Source: Luteimonas sp. J29 (lineage in GTDB: Bacteria; Pseudomonadota; Gammaproteobacteria; Xanthomonadales; Xanthomonadaceae). From it: 64,000 nucleotides of DNA. The notes beneath the pieces are model-generated. The model did not search any database. It worked only from the letters and a program-made list of their open reading frames with translations, and was not told the origin of the DNA. Shown one piece after another: positions 8,839 to 18,364 of this stretch (positions are counted from its first letter, which is position 1; the number at the start of each line of letters is the position of its first letter). The DNA lies in NCBI RefSeq assembly GCF_000472505.1, contig NZ_AWZR01000006.1:224091-288090 (forward strand), read 5' to 3'. The position numbers were made by a program, and so were the translations under genes.

Positions 8839-10869
8839 ATGACCCCCACGCCGCCTGCCCTCGACGTCCTGCTCGGCGACGGGTCGGCGATCGCCGCGTC
8901 GCGCACGTCCGGGGAAGGGCCGCCCGGCCGGCTGCCGATCGACGAACGCATGCTGCGCGAGGCACCGAGCGGGCACCTGTTCGGCATGACCCAGAACGCC
9001 GGCATGGGCTGGCGCGCGTCGGAAGTCGGACGCGATCCGTACCTGATCGTCAGCACCCAGGGCGGCCTGCGCGCCGAGGACGGCCAGCCGGTCGCGCTCG
9101 GCCTGCACACCGGCCACTGGGAACTCGACCAGATGGTGCGCACCGCCGCGCGCACCTTCGCCGAACACGGCGCGCTGCCGTTCGCGGTCGCCTGCTCCGA
9201 TCCCTGCGACGGCCGCACCCAGGGCACCGCCGGCATGTTCGACAGCCTGCCGTACCGCAACGACGCGGCGGTGGTGATGCGGCGCCTGGTGCGCTCGCTG
9301 CCGGTGCGCCGCGGCGTGCTCGGCGTGGCGACCTGCGACAAGGGCCTGCCGGCGATGATGCTGGCGCTGGCCGGCTGCGGCGACCTGCCCGGCGTGATCG
9401 TGCCCGGCGGGGTCACGCTGCCCGCGCGCGGCGCCGAGGACACCGCGATCGTGCAGACCATCGGGGCGCGCTTCTCGCACGGCCTGATCGACCTCGAACA
9501 CGCCGCGGCCATGGGCTGCCGCGCCTGCGGATCGCCAGGCGGCGGCTGCCAGTTCCTCGGCACCGCGGCCACCTCGCAGGTGGTGGCCGAAGCGCTCGGC
9601 ATCGCGCTGCCGCACAGCGCGCTTGCGCCCTCGGGCGAGCCGGCGTGGACCGACATCGCGCGCCGTTCCGCGCTGGCGCTGATGGCGCTGGCGGGGCAGG
9701 GCACGCCGCTGTCGGCGATCGTCACCCGCGAGGCGGTGGAGAACGCACTGGTGGTGCATGCCGCGTTCGGCGGTTCGACCAACCTGCTGCTGCACGTGCC
9801 GGCCATCGCGCACGCCGCCGGCGTCCAGCGGCCCACGGTTGACGACTGGATCCGCGCCAACCGCGCCACGCCGCGCCTGGTGGACGCGCTGCCCAACGGC
9901 CCTCGCCACCATCCGACGGTGCAGGTGTTCCTGGCCGGCGGCGTGCCCGAGGTGATGCTGCACCTGCGGCACATGGGGCTGCTGCACCTCGACGTACTCA
10001 CCGTCACCGGACGCACCCTGGGCGAGAACCTCGACTGGTGGGAGCGCAGCGACGCGCGCCGCATCGCCCGCGAACGCCTGCACGAGGTCGATGGCGTCGA
10101 CCCCGACAACGTGATCATGGCGCCTGACGTGGCCCGCGCCGCCGGCCTGACCAGCGCGCTGGTGTTCCCGCGCGGCAACATCGCGCCCGACGGCTCGGTG
10201 ATCAAGGCCACTTCGATCGATCCGTCGGTGGTCGATCCCGACAACGTCTACCGCCACACCGGGCCGGCGCGGGTGTTCGCCACCGAGCGCGACGCGATCC
10301 GCGCGATCAAGTCGAAAGGCGACGACGCCGTGCGCGCGGGCGACATCATCGTCCTCGCCGGTTGCGGCCCCGCCGGCACCGGCATGGAGGAGACCTACCA
10401 GCTCACCTCCGCGCTCAAGCACCTGCCGTGGGGCAAGCACGTGGCGGTGATCACCGATGCGCGCTTCTCCGGCGTGTCCACCGGCGCCTGCATCGGCCAC
10501 GTCGGCCCGGAGGCGCTGGCGGGGGGCCCGATCGGGCGCCTGCGCGACGGCGACGTGATCCGGATCGAGATCGACCGCAACCGCCTCGAAGGCCGCCTCG
10601 ACTTCATCGGCATCGACCGCGAGGCACCGCTCGATCCCGGCGTTGCGGCGGCACTGCTGGCCACGCGCGAGGTGCATCCCGCCATCGCCCCGCATCCGAG
10701 GCTGCCTGCCGACACCCGCCTGTGGGCCGCGCTGCAGGACGCGAGCGGCGGTACCTGGGGCGGCTGCGTCTACGACGTCGACCGCATTCTCGAAACCCTG
10801 CGCGCCGGCCGCGATGCGCTGCGTGCGCGCAGCCACGACGCACCTGGCACGGACACGCACCAGAACTGA
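8839..10869 (+). CDS. IlvD/Edd-family dehydratase of the YjhG/YagF type, probable D-xylonate dehydratase
   Basis: The 676-residue protein has the length and motifs of the YjhG/YagF subgroup rather than the shorter classical IlvD. Cysteines typical of the Fe-S cluster occur in [19 protein letters not shown] and [14 protein letters not shown]. The C-terminal barrel contains [20 protein letters not shown] and [20 protein letters not shown]. In E. coli this subgroup dehydrates D-xylonate to 2-keto-3-deoxy-D-xylonate, which here would feed the FAH-fold enzyme at 6038. ATG 8839 is the first start outside the upstream repeats; an in-frame ATG at 8716 lies inside them. A GntP permease follows 27 bases later, as in the E. 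coli yjhF-yjhG pairing. Confidence 0.88.
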   Translation: MTPTPPALDVLLGDGSAIAASRTSGEGPPGRLPIDERMLREAPSGHLFGMTQNAGMGWRASEVGRDPYLIVSTQGGLRAEDGQPVALGLHTGHWELDQMVRTAARTFAEHGALPFAVACSDPCDGRTQGTAGMFDSLPYRNDAAVVMRRLVRSLPVRRGVLGVATCDKGLPAMMLALAGCGDLPGVIVPGGVTLPARGAEDTAIVQTIGARFSHGLIDLEHAAAMGCRACGSPGGGCQFLGTAATSQVVAEALGIALPHSALAPSGEPAWTDIARRSALALMALAGQGTPLSAIVTREAVENALVVHAAFGGSTNLLLHVPAIAHAAGVQRPTVDDWIRANRATPRLVDALPNGPRHHPTVQVFLAGGVPEVMLHLRHMGLLHLDVLTVTGRTLGENLDWWERSDARRIARERLHEVDGVDPDNVIMAPDVARAAGLTSALVFPRGNIAPDGSVIKATSIDPSVVDPDNVYRHTGPARVFATERDAIRAIKSKGDDAVRAGDIIVLAGCGPAGTGMEETYQLTSALKHLPWGKHVAVITDARFSGVSTGACIGHVGPEALAGGPIGRLRDGDVIRIEIDRNRLEGRLDFIGIDREAPLDPGVAAALLATREVHPAIAPHPRLPADTRLWAALQDASGGTWGGCVYDVDRILETLRAGRDALRARSHDAPGTDTHQN

Positions 10870-10896
10870 CGGCAGCCGCCGGGGAGGGCGCACCGC

Positions 10897-12207
10897 ATGA
10901 CCATGTTCCTGATCATCGCAGTGGCGATCGCGCTGCAGATCTTCCTGACCTCGCGCAAGCTCAGCCCGTTCCTGTCGCTGCTGGTGGTCGCCATCCCGAT
11001 GGGCCTTGCGCTGGGCATGTCGCCCGAACAGCTGCTCAAGACCATCGACAACGGCGTGGGCAGCACGCTCGCCGGGCTGGCGCTGGTGATCGTGCTCGGC
11101 GCGATCCTCGGCAAGGTGCTGGAGGAAAGCGGCGCGGCGGAGAAGATCGCCAACACCCTGATCGCGCGCTTCGGCGAGAAGAACATCCAGTGGGCGCTGC
11201 TGCTGACCGGCTTCCTGGTCGGCATCCCGCTGTACTTCAACGCCGGCTTCATCATCCTGCTGCCGCTGATCTTCTCGCTGGCGCGCCGCACCGGCCTGCC
11301 GATCCTGTACCTGGCCATCCCCACGGTGGCCTCGCTCAGCACCACCCACTGCTTCCTGCCGCCGCACCCGGGCCCGGTGATCCTGGTCAACGCCTTCGGC
11401 GCGGACATGGGCAAGACACTGCTCTACGGCATGGTGATGGCGATCCCGGCGGTGGTGATCGCCGGCCCGTTCCTGGGCCGGCGGATGCAGGTGATCAACC
11501 CGCCGATGCTCGACCTGTTCGCCTCCAGCACCGGGCACAAGGAGCTTCCGGGAGCGTGGAGCTCGTTCCTGATCGCGCTCTCCCCGGTGCTGCTGATCAG
11601 CGTCTCGGTGCTGGCCGACGCGCTGCTGCCGGAAGGCGCCGCGCGGACCGCGCTGCTGTTCCTCGGCAACCCGACCATCGCCCTGCTGATCTCGACCCTG
11701 GCCGCGTTCTGGTGGCTGGGCTGGCGCCGCGGGGCAAGCCTGGAGACGCAGACCAGGTGGCTCAATGCCGCCATCGCCGGGATCGCCGTGATCCTGCTCA
11801 TCATCACCGCCGGCGGCGTGTTCAAGCAGGTGCTGGTGGACAGCGGCGTGGGCGCCGAGATCGCCGCGTTGAGCGAAGCCTGGCACATGCCGCCGCTGAT
11901 CTTCGCCTGGCTGGCCACCGCGCTGCTGCGGGTGATGATCGGCTCGGCGACCGTCGCCGTGATCACCGCTGCCGGCATCGTCGGTCCCCTGATCGCCACC
12001 ACCGGCGCCTCGCCCGAGCTGATGGTGCTCGCCGTCGGCGCCGGCAGCGTGTTCGGCTCCCACGTCAACGACTCCGCGTTCTGGATGTTCAAGGAGTTCT
12101 TCAACCTGTCCATGAAGCAGACGTTCGCTTCCTGGACGGTGATGGAGACGACCATCTCGATCGTGGGCCTGGCGGGGGTGTTGCTGCTGGAACTGGTGGT
12201 GGGGTGA
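10897..12207 (+). CDS. GntP-family aldonate permease (probable D-xylonate or gluconate importer)
   Basis: This 436-residue inner-membrane protein has about a dozen hydrophobic segments, beginning MTMFLIIAVAIALQIFLTS, with conserved GntP features: GLALVIVLGAILGKVLEESG, GIPLYFNAGFIILLPLI and the HCFLPPHPGPV loop. The C-terminus GSHVNDSAFWMFKEFFNLS is diagnostic of the family. GntP permeases import gluconate and related aldonates by proton symport. The neighbouring xylonate dehydratase suggests D-xylonate as cargo. A good ribosome site, GGGGAGGG, precedes ATG 10897. Together with the lactonase lipoprotein it suggests that sugar oxidation occurs outside the cytoplasm and the acid is then imported. 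Confidence 0.9.
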   Translation: MTMFLIIAVAIALQIFLTSRKLSPFLSLLVVAIPMGLALGMSPEQLLKTIDNGVGSTLAGLALVIVLGAILGKVLEESGAAEKIANTLIARFGEKNIQWALLLTGFLVGIPLYFNAGFIILLPLIFSLARRTGLPILYLAIPTVASLSTTHCFLPPHPGPVILVNAFGADMGKTLLYGMVMAIPAVVIAGPFLGRRMQVINPPMLDLFASSTGHKELPGAWSSFLIALSPVLLISVSVLADALLPEGAARTALLFLGNPTIALLISTLAAFWWLGWRRGASLETQTRWLNAAIAGIAVILLIITAGGVFKQVLVDSGVGAEIAALSEAWHMPPLIFAWLATALLRVMIGSATVAVITAAGIVGPLIATTGASPELMVLAVGAGSVFGSHVNDSAFWMFKEFFNLSMKQTFASWTVMETTISIVGLAGVLLLELVVG

Positions 12208-12603
12208 TATCCGGAAGTCGCGTCCGCCCGCGAGGACGGGAAGGCGCGGGAACCTCTTCCGGCACTGGAGCAAGCCGTTGGCTCCCGGAGCCAGGCAACC
12301 TGCGAAGGCGCTTGACGACACGTGCCGGGCCGCCCGTTTGACTGCATCTCTGGCAGAGCTGTGCGCAGCGATGGACGTCAACGGAAGCAAACGGGGCGCC
12401 CGCGCCCCATATCCTTTTGCAGCGCGCTGGTCGGTGGCGGACCGCAGTGGTCAGTGGGGCCGCGGTCATCCCGGAGTCGAGCCTGGCCTTGCTGTCGTGC
12501 AGTCCCGGGCAAGTGAACAGCCTGCCGCGCCCTTGTGGCCCCGATGGCCGCACTTGCACGGTTGCCGCCGCGGGCGGTTCCGGCCCGATGCGTGGGAGTG
12601 CAC
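12208..12603. other. Gene-free convergent intergenic region
   Basis: These 396 bases separate the convergent GntP gene and GH43 gene. Open frames crossing it are GC-driven and lack recognisable similarity or ribosome sites. Apart from the hairpin at 12393-12408 I see no clear element. Confidence 0.6.
12393..12408. terminator. Possible bidirectional terminator hairpin
   Basis: GGGGCG-CCCG-CGCCCC forms a six-base-pair GC stem. On the plus strand it is followed by ATATCCTTTTG, and on the minus strand by GTTTGCTTCC, so the U-tracts are weak. Its place between two convergent genes supports a termination role. Confidence 0.35.
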
Positions 12604-14202
12604 CTATTTCGTGCCGCTTTCTGCCGCGTCACCCAACTCCCGGTACTCGAACCAGTCGAAGTCCGCATGCAGGCGCCGGCCGCTGATGTCCTGGCAGGCG
12701 ATGCCGACGAAGTTTCCGGTGAAGCCGCAGGGCACGGCGTGTTCGTCGGCCAGGATCGAGGCGTCGTGTTCCCAGCCCACGGCGCTCCACAGCTCGCCAT
12801 CGCGCGAGTAGGCGAAGCGGATGCGGTCGTGGTCGATGGCCAGGCGCAGGTACACGCGCTCGCAGTCGTCGAGCGGGTATTCCTTCTCCACCGGCCAGGT
12901 GACCTGGCCGCGTTCGCAGCGCATCAGGCCCAGGCAGCGGCGCGAGTGTCCGGTGCGCGAGAGGAACAGGTAGTAGAAGCTGTCGGTGCTGTAGAACGCG
13001 ACCAGGCCTGCCATCTGCTGGAAGTCCTCGGGGGAGAACTCGACGCAGGTCGTGGCCTCGATCCGGAACGCCTGCTGCCGGCGGGCGACCAGGCTCTGTT
13101 CGAAGCGCGAGACGATGCTCTCGCGGCCGTACAGGCGCAGGTAGCCAGGGCGGGCGGTGAGGCTGGCCATGGCCTCGTCGATCGGGGCGCGCGGCGACTG
13201 CCAATGCGGGCCAAGCCGCGGCGCGTCGAAGTCGTCGCGCTCGGGCACGGCGGGCCAGGGATGCGGCGGCAGGTCGGGCGCGGTGAAGTGGTCCGCGGGG
13301 GTACGGGTGCCGTGGGCGAGGCTCGGCCAGCCGTCCACCCACGCGATGTCCTGCAGCGCGGTTTCGCGGCCGAGGATGGAGCGGCCATTGGGCAGCGGGC
13401 GCCGGCACAGGTGGGCGAGGCTCCACCTGCCGTCGGCGTGCTGCACCAGTGAGCCGTGGCCGGCGGACTGCAGGCGCAGCGACGGGTCGTGGGCGCTGGT
13501 GAGCAGCGGGCCGTCGGGCATCGGTTGGTACGGGCCTTCGATGCGGCGCGAACGCGCCACTGTGGCGGCGTGGGTGGCGAAGGTGCCGCCTTCGGCCACC
13601 AGCAGGTAGTACCAGCCGTCGACGTGGTACAGGTGCGGGCCCTCCACCAGGCCCAGCGGGGTGCCGCGGAAGATGTTGTGGACGGGGCCGACCAGGGCGC
13701 GCGCGGACGGGTCGTACTCCTGCAGCAGGATGCCGCCGAAGCTGTTGTGGCCCGGGCGGTGGTCCCAGACCATGTTCACCAGCCACTTGCGGCCGTCGAC
13801 GTCGTGGAACAGCGACGGGTCGAAGCCGGAGTTGTTGAGGTGGACCGGCTCCGACCACGGGCCCTCGATGTCCGACGCGGTGACGAGGTAGTTGCGCACG
13901 TCCTTGAACTCGCCGGTCCAGCCGCGCACGTCGGTGTAGATCAGGTGGAACAGGCCGTCGGCGTGGCTCAGCGCCGGCGCCCAGACGCCGCCGGAGTTCG
14001 GGCGGCCGCGCAGGTCGAGCTGGGACGCGCGGGTGATCGCCGGGCGCACGGTGCGCCAGTGGACGAGGTCGCGCGAGTGGGCGATGGCCACGCCCGGCCA
14101 CCATTCGAAAGTGGAGGTGGCGATGTAGTAGTCGTCGCCGACGCGCACGATCGACGGGTCGGGATGGAAGCCGCGCAGGACGGGGTTCGGGACAATGGGC
14201 AT
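12604..14202 (-). CDS. Glycoside hydrolase family 43 beta-xylosidase
   Basis: The 532-residue protein has no signal peptide and so is probably cytoplasmic. The five-bladed propeller carries the GH43 triad: general base Asp15 in GFHPDPS, pKa-tuning Asp128 in NNSGFDPSLFHD and general acid Glu187 in LVEGPHLYHV. A C-terminal beta-sandwich domain follows from about residue 325 (ERDDFDAPRLGPHWQSP onward), as in XynB-type beta-xylosidases that trim xylose from xylo-oligosaccharide ends. It is the last gene of the minus-strand run uxaC, GH2, GH10, GH43, starting 31 bases after the GH10 stop. Arabinofuranosidase side activity is common in the family. Confidence 0.93.
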   Translation of the reverse strand: MPIVPNPVLRGFHPDPSIVRVGDDYYIATSTFEWWPGVAIAHSRDLVHWRTVRPAITRASQLDLRGRPNSGGVWAPALSHADGLFHLIYTDVRGWTGEFKDVRNYLVTASDIEGPWSEPVHLNNSGFDPSLFHDVDGRKWLVNMVWDHRPGHNSFGGILLQEYDPSARALVGPVHNIFRGTPLGLVEGPHLYHVDGWYYLLVAEGGTFATHAATVARSRRIEGPYQPMPDGPLLTSAHDPSLRLQSAGHGSLVQHADGRWSLAHLCRRPLPNGRSILGRETALQDIAWVDGWPSLAHGTRTPADHFTAPDLPPHPWPAVPERDDFDAPRLGPHWQSPRAPIDEAMASLTARPGYLRLYGRESIVSRFEQSLVARRQQAFRIEATTCVEFSPEDFQQMAGLVAFYSTDSFYYLFLSRTGHSRRCLGLMRCERGQVTWPVEKEYPLDDCERVYLRLAIDHDRIRFAYSRDGELWSAVGWEHDASILADEHAVPCGFTGNFVGIACQDISGRRLHADFDWFEYRELGDAAESGTK

Positions 14203-14233
14203 GGTGGCGTCGCCTGTCCGGGTGGAAGAGGCC

Positions 14234-15388
14234 TCAGGGTGCGGACGGAACCGCGAGCACCGCGCGCAGCGCGGGCTTGGCCTGGCCCTGTCGGTCGAAC
14301 AGCAGCGGATGGTTGGTGCGGTTCGGGATCGGGTAGCCGTTCTTCCACGACATGCCGTCCTCCACGCCCCACACTGTCACCCGGTGCAGCTTGTCGCGGC
14401 GGCCGTGGAAGATGCGGAACAGCTCGGCGTAGCGGTCGGCGAGCTGCTGCTGCACCTCGTCGGGGAGGCCGTCGCGGTAGGGATCGAGGAAGCGCTTGAA
14501 CTCGGGCAGCTCGAACTGCGGGTGCATCAGGCCCTGGCCGATGATCTGGCCTTCCCTGGTCAGCGGCAGCACGTCCACCTCGAGTTCGGTGATCATCACC
14601 TTGACCCCGAGCGCGGCGTAGGCGTCGATGGCGGCCTCGATGTGCGCGGTGGACGGGTAGTTCAGGCCCCAGTGGCCCTGGATGCCGACGCCGTCGATGC
14701 GGATGCCGTGCTCCTGCAGCATCCTGACCATGCGCACGATGCCGTCGCGCTTTTCCGGGCGCCAGGCGTTGAAGTCGTTGTAGTAGAGCTCGGCGTCGGG
14801 CGCGGCCTCGGCGGCGAAGCGGAAGGCGTCGCGCAGCAGGGCGTCGCCGTCGCCGCCGTAGGCGCGGGTCCACAGCGTGTCGCGGTACTGGCCGTCCTCG
14901 CCGATCTGTTCGTTGACCACGTCCCAGGCGTGCACGCGGCCGGCGTAACGGCCGGCGACGGTGTGGATGTAATCGCGCAGGCGTTCGCGCATCGTCGCGG
15001 TGTCGGCCGGCTGGCCGTCGGCGTCCTCGAAGAACCAGGCCGGGGTCTGGTTGTGCCAGACCAGGGTGTGGCCGACCATGAACAGGCCGTGGCGCTGGCC
15101 GAACTCGACGAAGGCGTCGGCGTCGGCGAAGTCCCAGGTGCCGGGCTCGGGATGCAGTTCCTCGGCCTTCATCGCGTTCTCCGCGGTGATGGCGTTGAAG
15201 TGCAGGGGCACCAGCGCCTGCGCGCGCGCATCCTTGCCCGAAACCATGTCCGCATTCATCGCGGTGCCGACGAGGAAGGCGTCGGCGTACACATCCTTGA
15301 GCGCCTGTGGCGGCGGGGCGGCGAGGGCGGTGGACGCGGCCGCCAGCACCGCGGCGGCGAGGACGTGGAAGGCGTTGCGCTTGTTCAT
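14234..15388 (-). CDS. Glycoside hydrolase family 10 endo-1,4-beta-xylanase
   Basis: The 384-residue protein begins with a signal peptide (MNKRNAFHVLAAAVLAAAST, cleavage near ALAA-PPPQ), so it acts in the periplasm or outside. The GH10 barrel contains WHNQTPAWFF, the acid/base Glu160 in AWDVVNEQ and the nucleophile Glu268 in VMITELEVD. It should cleave internal xylosidic bonds in xylan or imported xylo-oligosaccharides. ATG 15388 is preceded by GGAG; the open frame upstream has no family similarity. It lies 189 bases downstream of the GH2 stop, a larger gap than elsewhere in the run, so it may have its own promoter. Confidence 0.95.
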   Translation of the reverse strand: MNKRNAFHVLAAAVLAAASTALAAPPPQALKDVYADAFLVGTAMNADMVSGKDARAQALVPLHFNAITAENAMKAEELHPEPGTWDFADADAFVEFGQRHGLFMVGHTLVWHNQTPAWFFEDADGQPADTATMRERLRDYIHTVAGRYAGRVHAWDVVNEQIGEDGQYRDTLWTRAYGGDGDALLRDAFRFAAEAAPDAELYYNDFNAWRPEKRDGIVRMVRMLQEHGIRIDGVGIQGHWGLNYPSTAHIEAAIDAYAALGVKVMITELEVDVLPLTREGQIIGQGLMHPQFELPEFKRFLDPYRDGLPDEVQQQLADRYAELFRIFHGRRDKLHRVTVWGVEDGMSWKNGYPIPNRTNHPLLFDRQGQAKPALRAVLAVPSAP

Positions 15389-15577
15389 GGGATCTCCGTC
15401 GAAGGGGGATGCGCAGGCGTCGGTGCGGCGGCGGGATATCACTACCTTGGGTCGCGGCCGGCCGCAACGGGTACGGCGCGTGGCGGCACCCGGCAGCCAC
15501 GGCGCTCGCACGCGAACGGCATTCGCGCCCAGAGGCGCTCCCACGGGGGTGGGGGGGGCCGGCGGGTGCGCGCGAAC

Positions 15578-18364
15578 CTACCTGGGCTCGCCATCGTCGC
15601 CGACCCGAAGCTCGACCGTCGCCGGCTCCAGGCCTTCGGACCGGGCCACCACCCGCACGGTACCGGACTGCCCCGGGACGGCGCGCACGATCGCCAGCGC
15701 CATCCCGCTGAAGGCCCTGCGCTCGGGCGAGGGGAAGGCGGTCAGGTCGCGCGGGTCGCCGTTGTCGGTGGCGACCAGCGTCGCCGGGCCCTCGATCTCG
15801 AAGCGCACCAGGCTGTCTGCATTGCGGATGGCCCGCCCCTGCGCGTCCAGCACGCGCAGGGTGATGAAAGACAGGTCGCGGCCGTCGTTGCCGATCGCCG
15901 TGCGGTCGGCCTCCAGCGCCAGGCGCGCGGGCGCGCCGGTGGTCTGCACGCGCGCCTCGGTCCACTCGCGGCCGCCGCGCCAGACGCGCACGTGCAGTTC
16001 GCCGGGTTCGTACACCACCTCGTCCCAGCGCAGGCGGTACTGGTACGGACCCTTCTTCTTCCGCCCCTGCGAGACGCCGTTGAGGAACAGCTCGGCCTCG
16101 TCGCCACTGGTGAACACGTGCACGGGCGTCACCTCGCCATCGCGCCCCGGCCAGTTCCAGTGCGGCAGGATGTGCGCCATCGGCAGGTCCGGCCGCCAGC
16201 GCGCCTGGTAGAGGTAGAAGCGGTCCTTGGGGAAGCCGGCCAGGTCGATCAAGCCGCTGTAGGAGCTGCGCGCGCTGTAGTAGGGCGTGGGCTCGCCCAG
16301 GTAGTCGAAGCCGTTCCACACGAACTCGCCAGCCACGTACGGGTGACGGTCGAGGGTGGCGAAGACCTTGTCGGCGCTGGAGCCGAAATCGACCGCGTAC
16401 AGCTCGTAGGCGCTGACCAGCTGCCGCGCCGAATCGCCGCCGCCGTTGTGGTCGCGCACCGGCGCGCTCTGCAGCGGCGTGACCGGGAACAGATAGGTGC
16501 CGCGCGTGCTCAGCGACGAGGCGGTCTCGCTGCCGAAGATCACCTTGTCGGGGAACGCGGCGCGGAAGGCGGGGTAGGAGGGCGGCGTGCGGATGCGCTC
16601 GGTGCCCTCGAACTCCGGCTCCTGGCGGATGCCCTCGCCCTGGTAGTTGAGGTTGATCACGTCGAACTCGGCCGGGAAGGGCATGTCGGCCTTGGCCCAG
16701 TTCATCGAGGCGGTGGCCGGGCGGGTCGGGTCCTCCTCGCGCACGATCCGCACCAGCCGCCGCCCGATCGCCGCGCCGGCCTCGCCGTCGTACTGCTCGC
16801 CGACCTCGTTGCCCACGCTCCACAGGATCACGGAAGGGTGGTTGCGGTCGCGGCGCAGCATCGCGCGCAGGTCGGGCTCGTGCCAGTCGGGGAAGACCAG
16901 GTGGAAGTCGAGCGGGGTCTTCTTCTTCTCCCACGAATCGAACACCTCGTCGATGACGAGGAAACCCATGCGGTCGGTGAGTTCGAGCAGCTGCGTGTCG
17001 GGCGGGTTGTGCGCCATGCGGATGGCATTGACGCCCATGCTGCGCAGGATCTCCAGCTGTCGCTCGGCGGCGCGGACGTTGAACGCGGCGCCCAGCGCGC
17101 CCAGGTCGTGGTGCTGGTTCACCCCGTTGAGCACGATGTGCTCGCCGTTGACGATCACGCCGCGGTCCGGATCCCACTGCACGTCGCGGATGCCGAAGCG
17201 GGTCTCGACGCGGTCGACCACGCGGCCGCCCCGGCGCACGGTGGTCACGGCGAGATACAGGTTGGGCCGCTGCGTGGGCGGCGGGCCCCACAGGCGCGGA
17301 CTGGCGATCTGCGCGCGCGAGGTGGCCTTCGTGCTGCCGCCGGCGACGATGTCGAAACCGACCGCCGGAATGCGCGCGACCGCCTCGCCCTGCGGGTGGC
17401 CCTGGGCGTCGAGTTCGAAGAACTCCGTCTCCACCTGCGCGCGCACCGGCGCATCGGTGGTGTTGTCGACCGCGACCGCCAGGTGCACGGTCGCCGCTTC
17501 CGCCGAGACCTGCGGCGTGGTGACGGTGGTGCCCCACTGCGTGACGTGCACCGGATCGGTGATGGTCAGGTGCACGTCGCGGTACAGGCCGCCGCCCGGA
17601 TACCAGCGCGCGGATTCGGGCGGGTTGTCGAGCCGGATCGCGAGCTGGTTGCGGCCGCCGAACTGCACGTACGGGGTCAGGTCCACGCGCCAGCTGTTGT
17701 AGCCATAGGGCCAGCCGCCGACGAGTTTGCCGTTGAGCCAGACGCTGGCGTAGGACATCGCACCGCCCACGTCCAGGAACACGCGCCGTCCCTGGTGCGA
17801 GGCGGGGACGTCCAGCGTGCGCCGGTACCAGCCGATGCCCCAGCTGGGCAGCCGGCCCATGCCGCCGTAGGGGCCGTCGGCGATGAAGGGCCCGGCGATG
17901 GCCCAGTCGTGCGGCAGGGTGACCTGCTGCCAGCCGCGGTCGTCGAAGTCGGCGCGCAGGAAGGGCACCTCGCCGGTATCGGGCTCGTGCTGCGGACGCG
18001 CGTGGCGGGCAGCGGGATCGGCGATGAAGCGGTTGGCGGTGGGCAGGATCCAGGGCTTGAGCACCGGACGCGTGGTGTCGACTTCCACCGCCGCGTCGGG
18101 CCGCGCATCGGCGACCTTGCCGTCCGCGCTTTGCGTAACGTCGGGGCGCACGTCGTAGTCCAGCCTGCCGTCCACGCCCGGCGGATCGCCGGCGTGGAAG
18201 CGCCAGCCGGTGTCGAGCAGGACGGAAGTGCGTGGCGCGCCGTCCTCTGCGGCAACCGCCGGCGACACCGCGGTGGCGGCGATGGCGATGGCGGCCGCGA
18301 ACAGGACGCGCAGGCGCGATGCGCGCGCGGTGCGCGCGGGCAGGGCGGGGACGCGACGGCTCAC
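15578..18364 (-). CDS. Glycoside hydrolase family 2 enzyme (beta-galactosidase/beta-glucuronidase class, DUF4982-type)
   Basis: The 928-residue exported enzyme starts at GTG 18364, overlapping the uxaC stop (GTGA), and opens with a signal peptide (LRVLFAAAIAIAATAVSPAVA). Domains in order are a GH2 sugar-binding domain (WILPTANRF to YPGGGLYRDV), an immunoglobulin-like domain, the TIM barrel with acid/base Glu520 in LWSVGNEVGEQ and nucleophile Glu613 in FGSETASS, then a DUF4982-like domain (HILPHWNWPGRDG) and a C-terminal Ig-like domain. The family includes beta-galactosidases, beta-glucuronidases and beta-mannosidases. Its place between uronate and xylan genes suggests removal of a xylan side sugar, but I cannot fix the substrate. 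Confidence 0.88.
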   Translation of the reverse strand: MSRRVPALPARTARASRLRVLFAAAIAIAATAVSPAVAAEDGAPRTSVLLDTGWRFHAGDPPGVDGRLDYDVRPDVTQSADGKVADARPDAAVEVDTTRPVLKPWILPTANRFIADPAARHARPQHEPDTGEVPFLRADFDDRGWQQVTLPHDWAIAGPFIADGPYGGMGRLPSWGIGWYRRTLDVPASHQGRRVFLDVGGAMSYASVWLNGKLVGGWPYGYNSWRVDLTPYVQFGGRNQLAIRLDNPPESARWYPGGGLYRDVHLTITDPVHVTQWGTTVTTPQVSAEAATVHLAVAVDNTTDAPVRAQVETEFFELDAQGHPQGEAVARIPAVGFDIVAGGSTKATSRAQIASPRLWGPPPTQRPNLYLAVTTVRRGGRVVDRVETRFGIRDVQWDPDRGVIVNGEHIVLNGVNQHHDLGALGAAFNVRAAERQLEILRSMGVNAIRMAHNPPDTQLLELTDRMGFLVIDEVFDSWEKKKTPLDFHLVFPDWHEPDLRAMLRRDRNHPSVILWSVGNEVGEQYDGEAGAAIGRRLVRIVREEDPTRPATASMNWAKADMPFPAEFDVINLNYQGEGIRQEPEFEGTERIRTPPSYPAFRAAFPDKVIFGSETASSLSTRGTYLFPVTPLQSAPVRDHNGGGDSARQLVSAYELYAVDFGSSADKVFATLDRHPYVAGEFVWNGFDYLGEPTPYYSARSSYSGLIDLAGFPKDRFYLYQARWRPDLPMAHILPHWNWPGRDGEVTPVHVFTSGDEAELFLNGVSQGRKKKGPYQYRLRWDEVVYEPGELHVRVWRGGREWTEARVQTTGAPARLALEADRTAIGNDGRDLSFITLRVLDAQGRAIRNADSLVRFEIEGPATLVATDNGDPRDLTAFPSPERRAFSGMALAIVRAVPGQSGTVRVVARSEGLEPATVELRVGDDGEPR

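Noticed and set aside
6547..12390. A 1947-codon open frame on the minus strand opposite the xylonate operon
   Set aside because: At about 70% G+C, stop codons are rare in antisense frames. The translation is a run of Arg/His/Gln/Asp-rich filler with no domain, and the plus strand holds five well-supported genes over the same span. The same reasoning removes the other very long frames at 434-3136 and 24888-27941.
12101..12559. Possible small gene in the GntP-GH43 intergenic region
   Set aside because: The frame runs into the GntP gene on the opposite strand, has no ribosome site and shows only Pro/Arg-rich filler typical of GC-rich antisense sequence.
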